DNA of 64,000 nt, taken from assembly GCF_001612965.1 (NCBI RefSeq), contig NZ_BDBL01000020.1, forward strand, positions 1-64,000, given 5' to 3'. The notes under the pieces were generated by a model. The model made no database searches and was not told the DNA's origin. It worked only from the letters and a program-made list of their open reading frames with translations. The translations under genes and the position numbers were made by a program. Below, in pieces: positions 17,925 through 25,137 of the stretch (positions are counted from its first letter, which is position 1; each line of letters starts with the position of its first letter). This stretch comes from Nocardia kruczakiae NBRC 101016. Its GTDB lineage: Bacteria; Actinomycetota; Actinomycetes; Mycobacteriales; Mycobacteriaceae.

Positions 17925-19279
17925 CAGCGACCGGTACGACCGCGACCACCGTCGACGACGCGACCGCGCAGCGGCTCGCGGCCGCCCTGCGCTGCGTCAC
18001 CGTCTCGCGCGATGATGCCGATGCCGACGAGGTCGAATTCGACCGGCTCGCAACCCTTCTCGACGACGAGTTCCCCCTGGTGCGCGAACACCTGGAACTG
18101 GAGCGATTCGGCCACAGCCGGCTGTATCGCTGGCCGGGAACCGAACCCGGGACGGCGGCCGTGCTGCTCGCCCACCAGGATGTCGTTCCGGTCGACGACG
18201 AGGAACGCTGGACCCATCCGCCGTTCGCCGGTGTGGTCGACGACGAATTCATCTGGGGCCGTGGCGCGATCGACGACAAGAGCCGGGTGCTGGCTATCCT
18301 GGAGGCGGCCGAATCGCTGCTCGCCGAGGGCCGCCGTCCGCGCCGCACCGTCTATTTCGCCTTCGGCCACGACGAGGAGATCTTCGGCCGCGCCGGCGCC
18401 ACCCGGATGGCGGCCCGGCTGCGCGAGCTCGAGGTGCGCGCCGACCTGCTGCTCGACGAGGGCGGGGTGATCACGCAGGGCGTCGCCGACGGCGCCACCG
18501 CACCCGTCGCCTCCATCATGCTCGGCGAAAAGGGCTGGGCCACCGTACAACTGCGCACCACCGACACCGGCGGCCATTCCTCGATGCCCGGCCGCGAAAC
18601 CGCCGTGGGCCGGATCGCACGGGCGGTCGCGCGCATCCAGGACCATCCGATGCCGCTGCGCATGACACCGGTGATCGCCGACATGCTGGTCCGGATGCGG
18701 CCCGCCATGGCCGAACCACGCCGGTCCGCCCTGCGGCTCGCGCCGATCGCGGGCGGGGTGATCACCCGGATGATGGCGGCGCGACCGCAGACCGAGGCCC
18801 TGGTCCGCACCACCACCGCCCCGACCGTGATCCGCGGCGGGGTGAAGGCGAACGTACTGCCGCAGCGCGCCGAGGCGCTGGTGAATTTCCGTATCCTGCC
18901 CGGTGATTCGGTCTCCGATGTGCTCGACCACTGCCGCCGCGTGGTCGCCGATCCGCGCGTCGCGATCGAGGTGCTCGGCACGGCCTCCGAACCCTCGCGG
19001 ATCACCGGCCCCGGACCGACCTTCGACGTGATCGCCGACATCACCCGTGCCGTGGTGCCCGACGCGGTGGTCACCACGGGCATCGTGCCCGGCGCCACCG
19101 ACTCCCGCCACTACGACGGGCTGGCGACCACCCGATGCAACTTCGCGCCGATCGTGGTCGACGCGGCGGATCTCGAGCGCATCCACGGCACCGACGAACG
19201 GCTCTCCCGGGCCAACTACGCGCGGTTGATCGAATTCAACCGCCGCGTTCTCGCGCACTACATCAGCGCCGCCGGCTGA
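17921..19279 (+). CDS. M20-family metallopeptidase (carboxypeptidase S-like)
   Basis: A 452-residue M20/M28-fold peptidase of the carboxypeptidase S/Gly-X carboxypeptidase type. The dizinc ligands appear as LLAHQDVVPV, WGRGAIDDKS and FGHDEE, with the dimerisation lid in the middle (KGWATVQLRTTDTGGHSSMPG). It would cleave a C-terminal amino acid or an acyl-amino acid. The ATG at 17921 overlaps the stop of the secreted hydrolase (ATGA), after GAGGAG. No signal peptide is seen, so it should act in the cytoplasm on products taken up from outside; that link is inference. Confidence 0.88.
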   Translation: MTATGTTATTVDDATAQRLAAALRCVTVSRDDADADEVEFDRLATLLDDEFPLVREHLELERFGHSRLYRWPGTEPGTAAVLLAHQDVVPVDDEERWTHPPFAGVVDDEFIWGRGAIDDKSRVLAILEAAESLLAEGRRPRRTVYFAFGHDEEIFGRAGATRMAARLRELEVRADLLLDEGGVITQGVADGATAPVASIMLGEKGWATVQLRTTDTGGHSSMPGRETAVGRIARAVARIQDHPMPLRMTPVIADMLVRMRPAMAEPRRSALRLAPIAGGVITRMMAARPQTEALVRTTTAPTVIRGGVKANVLPQRAEALVNFRILPGDSVSDVLDHCRRVVADPRVAIEVLGTASEPSRITGPGPTFDVIADITRAVVPDAVVTTGIVPGATDSRHYDGLATTRCNFAPIVVDAADLERIHGTDERLSRANYARLIEFNRRVLAHYISAAG

Positions 19280-19316
19280 TGCCGGGAATGTCGGTGTTCG
19301 CGGCTACGCTCAGCGG

Positions 19317-19724
19317 GTGCGAGCTACAGCAACGTTCACCGTCAAATCCTTCGTCGCCACGGACGTCCTTCCCGATCCGGACATCCCCACGGCGACGCCG
19401 GTCGGAATCGCCCGGCTGGAAAAGCATTTCGAGGGTGAGGCGGTCGGTCGCTCGGCCACGTTGTTCACCGCCGCGTTCGACCAGCTGTCGGGCCGGGGCA
19501 CCTATGTGGCGATGGAGTCGTTCGAAGGTTCGCTCAACGGTTTGGCCGGCACGTTCAACTTCGCCCACTCGGCGACCACCGCGGGTGAGGACCGCAGTGC
19601 GGAATTCTTCACCATCGTGCCCAGCAGCGGCACCGGGGAGCTGAGCGAGATCACCGGGACCGGCGGACTGGCGGTCGACGCGGACGGCACCCACCGGATC
19701 TGGTTCGACTACGACCTGGGCTGA
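19317..19724 (+). CDS. DUF3224 protein
   Basis: A 135-residue beta-barrel-like protein of the DUF3224 family. Recognisable text includes ATATFTVKSF at the start, the repeated GxGxYVAMESFEGSLNG pattern, FNFAHSATT and the IVPSSGTGELSEITGTGGL block. DUF3224 proteins resemble allene-oxide-cyclase barrels, but their function is unknown. The start is a GTG at 19317. It is followed by the lipase gene in the same direction. Confidence 0.83.
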   Translation: MRATATFTVKSFVATDVLPDPDIPTATPVGIARLEKHFEGEAVGRSATLFTAAFDQLSGRGTYVAMESFEGSLNGLAGTFNFAHSATTAGEDRSAEFFTIVPSSGTGELSEITGTGGLAVDADGTHRIWFDYDLG

Positions 19725-19809
19725 CCACGGCGCGGCGGGCCGTTGCGCGACGCTGCGGCCCGCCGTGCGCGACAATGGCGGCGCAGCGACGGCGCAGACG
19801 GAGGCAGCG

Positions 19810-20646
19810 ATGACAACAGGCGATACCGGCGAATTCGACGCCCGCGGCGGACAGGTCTTCTGGCGGGCCTGGCTGCCCGACCGGGCGCGGGCCGTCGTGG
19901 TGCTGGTGCACGGGGTCGCCGAACATTCCGGGCGCTACGACCATGTGGGAAAACGATTGGCCGACAGCGGTTTCGCGGTCTACGCCTTCGACCACATCGG
20001 GCACGGCCGCTCCGGCGGCGGGCGGTCGAATATCGAATCGCTCGACGCGGCCGCCGACAATGTGAACACCATGCTCGAGATCGCGAGCGCGAAACATCCG
20101 AGCCTGCCCCGATTCGTCGTCGCCCACAGCATGGGCAGCCTGATCACGCTGTATCTGGCGACGCGGGCGCCGCTGGACGTCGCGGGGATCGCCGTCTCGG
20201 CGCCGCCGGTGGTGATCGAGGCCGGTAACCCGGTGCAGCGGCTGCTCGCCCCGGCCCTGAGCCGCTGGGCACCGAATCTGGGTGTGCTGCAACTGGATTC
20301 GGCACAGATCAGCCGCGATCCGGAGGTGGTGCGCGCCTACGATCAGGATCCGCTGGTCTACCGCGGCAAACTGCCGGCCCGCACGGCGACCGAAATTCTG
20401 CGCGGCGCGGACTTCGTACTGGGCCACCTCGACGCGCTGCGGGTGCCGACGCTGGTGCTGCACGGCGGCGACGACGCCCTGGCCGCCCCGGTGGGCGCCG
20501 ATCGGATCGAGGCCGGAGCCACCGCGACCGATCTCACGGTGCTGCGTTATCCGGGCCTCTACCACGAGATATTCAACGAACCCGAGCGTGAGAAGGTACT
20601 CGGCGACCTGGTGCACTGGTTGGAGGAGCACACCGGCGCGCAGTAA
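19810..20646 (+). CDS. Monoacylglycerol lipase-like alpha/beta hydrolase
   Basis: A 278-residue lysophospholipase/monoacylglycerol lipase of the alpha/beta fold (Rv0183-like). Typical blocks are VVLVHGVAEHSGRYDHV (oxyanion region), YAFDHIGHGRSGG, VVAHSMGSLI with Ser107, the late LVLHGGDDALAAP with the Asp, and LYHEIFNEPER with the His. The ATG at 19810 is preceded by GAGGCAG. It would release fatty acid and glycerol from monoglycerides. The lumazine synthase gene follows 9 bases later, probably on the same transcript. Confidence 0.9.
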   Translation: MTTGDTGEFDARGGQVFWRAWLPDRARAVVVLVHGVAEHSGRYDHVGKRLADSGFAVYAFDHIGHGRSGGGRSNIESLDAAADNVNTMLEIASAKHPSLPRFVVAHSMGSLITLYLATRAPLDVAGIAVSAPPVVIEAGNPVQRLLAPALSRWAPNLGVLQLDSAQISRDPEVVRAYDQDPLVYRGKLPARTATEILRGADFVLGHLDALRVPTLVLHGGDDALAAPVGADRIEAGATATDLTVLRYPGLYHEIFNEPEREKVLGDLVHWLEEHTGAQ

Positions 20647-20655
20647 CATCCGAGG

Positions 20656-21123
20656 ATGAGCAATACCGACCAGGGACGCATCGCCTTCATCCGGGCCAAC
20701 TGGCACCAGTCCATCGTCACGCAGGCCCACGAGGGTTTCCTGGCCGAGTACGGCGATCTGGGGTATTCGGCGGATGCCGTCGAGGTGTTCGACGTGCCCG
20801 GCGCGTTCGAGATCCCGCTGCACGCGCAGCGGCTGGCCCGCACCGGCCGGTACGCGGCGGTGGTGGCCGCTGCGCTGGTCGTCGACGGCGGCATCTACCG
20901 GCACGATTTCGTCGCCTCGGCAGTGGTCGACGGGCTCATGCGGGTACAGCTCGAGACCGACGTCCCGGTGTTCTCCGTGGTACTGACCCCGCATCACTTC
21001 CACGAGCACAGCGAGCACGTGGACTACTTCACCAAGCACTTCCACACCAAGGGCGCCGAGGCCGCCCGCGCGGTCGCGACCACGCTGAGCTCCCTGCGCA
21101 CCCTCCCCACCGGCGCGGTCTGA
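20656..21123 (+). CDS. ribH2: 6,7-dimethyl-8-ribityllumazine synthase, type II (RibH2)
   Basis: A 155-residue lumazine synthase, which makes the riboflavin precursor from ribityl-aminouracil and dihydroxybutanone phosphate. The text IAFIRANWH, FDVPGAFEIPLHAQ, DGGIYRHDFVASAV and SVVLTPHHFHEHSEH is that of the decameric RibH2 type known from Brucella and rhizobia. The usual actinobacterial RibH of the rib operon differs. No other rib gene is near, so it is an orphan and probably a second copy. Low-activity RibH2 enzymes are linked to flavin supply under stress in other bacteria; here that is inference. It follows the lipase gene by 9 bases. Confidence 0.88.
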   Translation: MSNTDQGRIAFIRANWHQSIVTQAHEGFLAEYGDLGYSADAVEVFDVPGAFEIPLHAQRLARTGRYAAVVAAALVVDGGIYRHDFVASAVVDGLMRVQLETDVPVFSVVLTPHHFHEHSEHVDYFTKHFHTKGAEAARAVATTLSSLRTLPTGAV

Positions 21124-21135
21124 GCGAACATACTC

Positions 21136-21167
21136 CGATGGGCGACCGGCCGTCCGGTCGCCCATCG
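21136..21167 (+). terminator. Bidirectional terminator between ribH2 and the metallopeptidase gene
   Basis: A perfect 14-bp stem CGATGGGCGACCGG and its complement around CCGT lies between two convergent genes. It starts 13 bases after the ribH2 stop and ends just before the stop of the opposing gene. It can serve both transcripts. Confidence 0.85.
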
Positions 21168-21170
21168 GCG

Positions 21171-22625
21171 TCACTTGTAGTTGTTCAGACAGGCGGCCTC
21201 ACCGTCGAGCACTCCGGTGCGGTAGGCGTCGATTCGCTGATAACCACTGGGCACGACCTTGCCGTCGGTATCACTGGCGGCCAGTCCGTCGGCGAGCAGG
21301 CCGGATACCGCCGCGTCCAGATCACCGGCGGTCAAGCGCGGATCGCTGGCCGGGTCGCTGAGCTTGGTGGTGATCACCCCGGACAGACATGCCGTCCGCA
21401 GACCGGCGGTCTCCGGCCCCGACAGCGACAGATGCCGCTCGTTCTCCACCGCGAGCGCATAGCGGGAAATGAACACCACGTAGGCGTTGTAGTTGCCGTC
21501 CACGACCGCCGACAGCGGTTCGTCGTCGCCGGGTTGCGCGCCGGCCCGTTTGGCCAGCTCCGGCACATCGGTTCCGATCCGGTTCATCCACGGACAGTAC
21601 GAAACCGGTTCCACCGCTTGGTTTTTCAGGCACAGTTTCACGACGCCGGAGTAGTCGAAGGCCGGCGGGTGCTGGAGCGGATAGATCCGCCCGAGCGCGG
21701 CGGCGACGGCATTGAGACCGTCGACGTCGACACCCATCTGATTCTCCTCGTCGCCGGGTTCGAAGCTCGTCGGAAGACCGCCGCGACGCTCCTGGATCTC
21801 CTTCTTGGTGATGCCCTTACATCCGGCCGCCCCGTCCGACCAGCCGATCTGCACCGCCGTCACGCGCTCGAACGCCGACCCGTGCACATTCTTCGGATTG
21901 TCGGGGTCGCGGTCACGCACGGCGACCGCCGCACCCAGAACTCCGTTGAGCCCGTCGGTCGTGTTCAGCGTGAAATGCGCCGAACCGCCCTCGGCCACAT
22001 GCCGCAGGAACACCCCGGCGAAGCAATCGGCCTGCTGTTCGAGCACGATTCCGGGCGTGAAGAATCCGTTGAGCCGAGCCTGATCCTGCAGCGAGTGACC
22101 GTACTCGTGCGCGAGCACCATCACCACCGCCATCTTCCCGTACTTGTCCGAGATCAGCGGTAGCAGTTTGCCGCGGTCCCAGCCGACGGTCTTGTCGATC
22201 TTGCAGTAGGCCGCGTTCACCAGGTGGTAGGTGCTGGAGCGGCAGAAGGTGACCGATTGTTCCTTGGGGGCGTTGGCATCCCAGGAAATGAAGTGGTCGA
22301 CCGGCTTGAAGGTGCCCGGGAAGTTCTTGCCGTATTCGGCGCCCCAGTAGTCCTGCAGATCCGACAGCGTGTTGAGCGCCAGCCGGTCCATCTCGCCGCC
22401 GTCGCCGTTGTCGGCGTGCAGCGGCGCGTCGGGCACGCCCGGTCGCGGACCGCTCGGCCCCGAGACATTGGGCGCGGCGCCGCTCAATGCCCACGGATTC
22501 TCGTTCGTCGCGGCAACATCATGTGCCACAGTCGTTTTCGCATCGGCGCCGCATCCGGCCAATACCGCACCGAGCGCCAGCAGCCCGGCCGTCGCGGCCA
22601 GCCGCAGCCGCCTCTCGTGTTTCAT
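21171..22625 (-). CDS. Lipoprotein with neutral zinc metallopeptidase domain
   Basis: A 484-residue lipoprotein. A lipobox (GAVLAGCG) ends a signal peptide at about residue 25. The zinc-binding helix HEYGHSLQDQ (H173, E174, H177) and a downstream glutamate region EQQADCFAG (third zinc ligand) identify the YpfJ-type neutral zinc metallopeptidase (zincin). The ATG at 22625 follows GGGGAGG; longer frames extending right are not supported. It should be anchored outside the membrane and cleave peptides or proteins there. Mature cysteine pairs may form disulfides. Confidence 0.87.
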   Translation of the reverse strand: MKHERRLRLAATAGLLALGAVLAGCGADAKTTVAHDVAATNENPWALSGAAPNVSGPSGPRPGVPDAPLHADNGDGGEMDRLALNTLSDLQDYWGAEYGKNFPGTFKPVDHFISWDANAPKEQSVTFCRSSTYHLVNAAYCKIDKTVGWDRGKLLPLISDKYGKMAVVMVLAHEYGHSLQDQARLNGFFTPGIVLEQQADCFAGVFLRHVAEGGSAHFTLNTTDGLNGVLGAAVAVRDRDPDNPKNVHGSAFERVTAVQIGWSDGAAGCKGITKKEIQERRGGLPTSFEPGDEENQMGVDVDGLNAVAAALGRIYPLQHPPAFDYSGVVKLCLKNQAVEPVSYCPWMNRIGTDVPELAKRAGAQPGDDEPLSAVVDGNYNAYVVFISRYALAVENERHLSLSGPETAGLRTACLSGVITTKLSDPASDPRLTAGDLDAAVSGLLADGLAASDTDGKVVPSGYQRIDAYRTGVLDGEAACLNNYK

Positions 22626-22824
22626 CTCGTGTCCTCCCCGAATACCACTGTCGACGCCCGGACCGACGACGATCCGGATTCCGCACAGCGGTCCCCCCGT
22701 CTCCCGAGCGCTCACATCGTAATCGGGCGCCCGCGCGAATGCGCAACGTATATCTCGATATCGGCACGGATGCCGCGCGTGACGACCACGACATGGCGCG
22801 CACACCATTCGTTCAACTACTATT

Positions 22825-22838
22825 TACCTACGTAGGTA
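22825..22838. promoter_or_regulatory. Perfect 14-base palindrome before a secreted protein gene
   Basis: TACCTACGTAGGTA is a perfect palindrome lying 35 bases before the ATG at 22874, in a locally A/T-rich stretch. Flanking CTAC (22817-22820) and GTAG (22839-22842) extend the symmetry. Length, symmetry and position suit an operator for a dimeric repressor such as a TetR or PadR protein, but no regulator gene is adjacent. Confidence 0.55.
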
Positions 22839-22873
22839 GTAGATGCTCAACGGCGAGCAGAGAGGCCGAGACC

Positions 22874-23401
22874 ATGCCCCGACACCCCCGCGTATCGTTC
22901 ACCCTTCCCGCCCTGGCGGCGCTCACCGCCGCGGGCCTCGGCTTCACCGCGGCGCCCGCCGAAGCCGAATCCAGGCGATCGGCCGCCCAGCCCGCCACCG
23001 GCTGCCTGTGGGCCGGAACCACTCACCCCGCCGGAGCCACGGTCGTCGCGGGCGGACGCGGCTACACCTGCGGCGCCGACGGCCGCGGCACTCCGATGTG
23101 GTCGGCCGGCGCGACGTCGGACCGGCCCGATACCGTCGCCAACCCCGGTTCGACCGGCGACCCCGCCGCCCACTTCAGCCTGGGCGCACGCCAACCCGGC
23201 ACCGCCTACAACGACTACTGCGTCGGCAATCAACTGATCGAGGGCACCGACGACGTCTACCAGGTGGTGCGCGGCCACGACGGCCGGTTGTTCTGGAAGG
23301 CCACCGAACCCGTCAGCGCATGGCGCTTCGACCGCGGAACCGTTGCCCCGCAACCGACCTGGCGCGGAACCGGCCTGTGCTACGAGGGCAATATGGCCTG
23401 A
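22874..23401 (+). CDS. Secreted protein of unknown function
   Basis: A 175-residue exported protein. The signal peptide spans about 1-31 (FTLPALAALTAAGLGFTAAPAEA). The mature part has Cys in TGCLWAG, GYTCGAD, NDYCVGN and GTGLCYEGN, suggesting two disulfides, and it is rich in Gly, Thr and Trp. A single Trp-containing domain ending in the last Cys is likely. No family is recognised. It starts at ATG 22874 just after the TACCTACGTAGGTA palindrome and is transcribed away from the metallopeptidase gene. Confidence 0.7.
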   Translation: MPRHPRVSFTLPALAALTAAGLGFTAAPAEAESRRSAAQPATGCLWAGTTHPAGATVVAGGRGYTCGADGRGTPMWSAGATSDRPDTVANPGSTGDPAAHFSLGARQPGTAYNDYCVGNQLIEGTDDVYQVVRGHDGRLFWKATEPVSAWRFDRGTVAPQPTWRGTGLCYEGNMA

Positions 23402-23409
23402 CCGCCCGC

Positions 23410-24783
23410 TCAACCCTGCTTGCGGTGCGGCACGAATTCCAGGGTCAGCAGCGCGAGCGCGGTGAAGACGATCTCACGCCAGCGGATGAGGACGAAACGC
23501 TGATTGCCGAAGGAGTTGAACTTGCGCAGGAACCGATACAGCGATTCCAGCCGGATCAACGGGTCCAGCGTGCGGGCCAGCACATAGATGGCCTGTTTGG
23601 AGCGGGATCGTTCCTTGTCGGCGAACAGTTCGGGGAACGCCGCGAACGCCAGCGAGATGCGGTGCACGTCGTGGTCGCGGCCGTAGTCGACGAGGTCGAC
23701 GATCATCCGCTCGTCCAAGCCGTTCGGGGCGTCCTTGCGCCGCCACGGCACATCGAGGCTGAGTTCGCTGCCGTGGTTGGAGGACCCGTAGCGCTGGAAT
23801 CCGGCGACCCGGCCCTCACCGTCGCGGGCGATCACCACGAGCATGCCCGGATTCCGGCCGTCGAGCAGATGGTCCAGGATCATCGAGAAGCCGCGGGTCT
23901 GATGTCCGCTCCCCCACTCGTCGACGATGCCCAGCAGCGTCTCGCGCAGCTCGCGGTCGAGTTCGCGTTCGGGGATCACCTCGGTCTTGACGCCGAAGTT
24001 ACGGGTGCGGCTGACCGCCTGGCGCAGGTTGCGGAATTTGCGGCCGACCATATCGAACGAGTCGACCTCGACCACCACGTCGCGACCGATCGGAATGGCG
24101 TGCAGGCCATGGTGATCGGCCGCGCGGGTGCGCCACAGTTCGGTAACCGCGGGGCTGGCGCCCAGCACGGCGATCCGCCAGCCGTGGGCGGCGGCGAATT
24201 CGGAGAACTCGGCGATGAGCCGGCCGAATTCGGCGCAGTTGCCGACCGGGTCGCCCGCGACGACCGCGATACCGAAGCGCGCGCGATATCCGATCGCGGC
24301 GTTCGAATCCGCGCTGAAGAAATAGGATTTGGCCGAGTGCAGCGCGAACGGGGCCAGCGGATCCTCGACCGTGCGGTCGACGAGCGCGGCGATGCGATGC
24401 TGCTGGTCCGGCTGCGGACGCGAACTCTGCGGCAGCATGAGGATCAGGCCCGTGGAGGCGAGGCAGACGAAGCCGACGGTGCCGTGATCGCTGCGGTAGG
24501 CGATGTTGGAGACACCGAGCACGATCACCGCGACGGTGAAGTGCGGCAGCGTGATCGGCCGTCGCAGATTCAGACCGCGCGCCACGAACAGACCCGACAG
24601 CGACACCGCCACGAACCAGCCGCGATTGACACCTTCACGGGAGGCATGGTCGGCCGCGTAGAGCAGCACCACACCGACCAGCAACAGCACCACGATCAGA
24701 GGAACCCGCACGGCGCGGGTCGGATTCAGGGCGGCGTGCCGATAGGTGCGGTAACCGGTGACGGCCGAATTGAGTTCAGCCAT
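23410..24783 (-). CDS. DUF2156 (MprF/LysX-like) membrane aminoacyl-lipid transferase homologue
   Basis: A 457-residue protein. About four hydrophobic segments (roughly 28-130) precede a DUF2156 domain with the double GNAT fold seen in lysyl-phosphatidylglycerol synthases: KSYFFSADSNAAIGYRARFGIAVVAGDPVG, then GRKFRNLRQAVSRTRNFG, GFSMILDHLLDGRNPG, and a C-terminal YRFLRKFNSFGNQRF. It has no lysyl-tRNA synthetase module. It may transfer an amino acid from tRNA to a lipid or other acceptor. The ATG at 24783 overlaps the stop of a 26-codon leader ORF (TGATG), so translation is probably coupled to that ORF. Confidence 0.83.
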   Translation of the reverse strand: MAELNSAVTGYRTYRHAALNPTRAVRVPLIVVLLLVGVVLLYAADHASREGVNRGWFVAVSLSGLFVARGLNLRRPITLPHFTVAVIVLGVSNIAYRSDHGTVGFVCLASTGLILMLPQSSRPQPDQQHRIAALVDRTVEDPLAPFALHSAKSYFFSADSNAAIGYRARFGIAVVAGDPVGNCAEFGRLIAEFSEFAAAHGWRIAVLGASPAVTELWRTRAADHHGLHAIPIGRDVVVEVDSFDMVGRKFRNLRQAVSRTRNFGVKTEVIPERELDRELRETLLGIVDEWGSGHQTRGFSMILDHLLDGRNPGMLVVIARDGEGRVAGFQRYGSSNHGSELSLDVPWRRKDAPNGLDERMIVDLVDYGRDHDVHRISLAFAAFPELFADKERSRSKQAIYVLARTLDPLIRLESLYRFLRKFNSFGNQRFVLIRWREIVFTALALLTLEFVPHRKQG

Positions 24784-24863
24784 CACGGTCTCCGATCACA
24801 GAGCGCATCGCGTGTGCCGTCGAGCAGGTGGGCGTAGCGCACCTCCACGAACATCCTCACCAT
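24783..24863 (-). CDS. 26-residue leader ORF coupled to the DUF2156 gene
   Basis: The ATG at 24863 follows GGGAGGA with good spacing and opens a 26-codon frame (MVRMFVEVRY, AHLLDGTRD, ALCDRRP). Its TGA shares a base with the ATG of the DUF2156 gene. The strong ribosome site together with the TGATG junction indicates translation and coupling. A single Cys near the end recalls the cysteine-responsive leader peptides of actinobacterial sulfur genes, although the motif match is loose. It may set expression of the downstream gene by attenuation or coupling. Reality is inferred from the ribosome site only. Confidence 0.5.
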   Translation of the reverse strand: MVRMFVEVRYAHLLDGTRDALCDRRP

Positions 24864-24902
24864 GGTGGTCCTCCCGACTGGTCGCGTACGGATACAGTAT
24901 GC

Positions 24903-24916
24903 GGAACGCTCGTTCC
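24903..24916. promoter_or_regulatory. Inverted repeat in the promoter region of the DUF2156 gene
   Basis: GGAACG-CT-CGTTCC (7-bp arms if the flanking C and G are counted) lies 40-55 bases before the leader ORF, next to ATACAGTAT (24892-24900). The stretch 24864-25137 carries no other gene that could be supported. The repeat is a plausible operator or part of the promoter. Confidence 0.35.
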
Positions 24917-25137
24917 GGCTCTGCGAGGCCCCTCGCACGGTGACGATGGCACGGCACACTCTGTATCAACCGATATCGCGCCCGGCCTGTTCCCCGCAAC
25001 ACGTTTTCGGCCCGTACCGCGGAATTCATCGCCGGTCCACGAAAATCCCCCGGTCAGCCGCGTGACCGCGGCACCCGCCGCAATCGCGCGTCGGTGTCAT
25101 CCATCGCGTACCCGGCCGCGACGGATCTACGCCGCGC

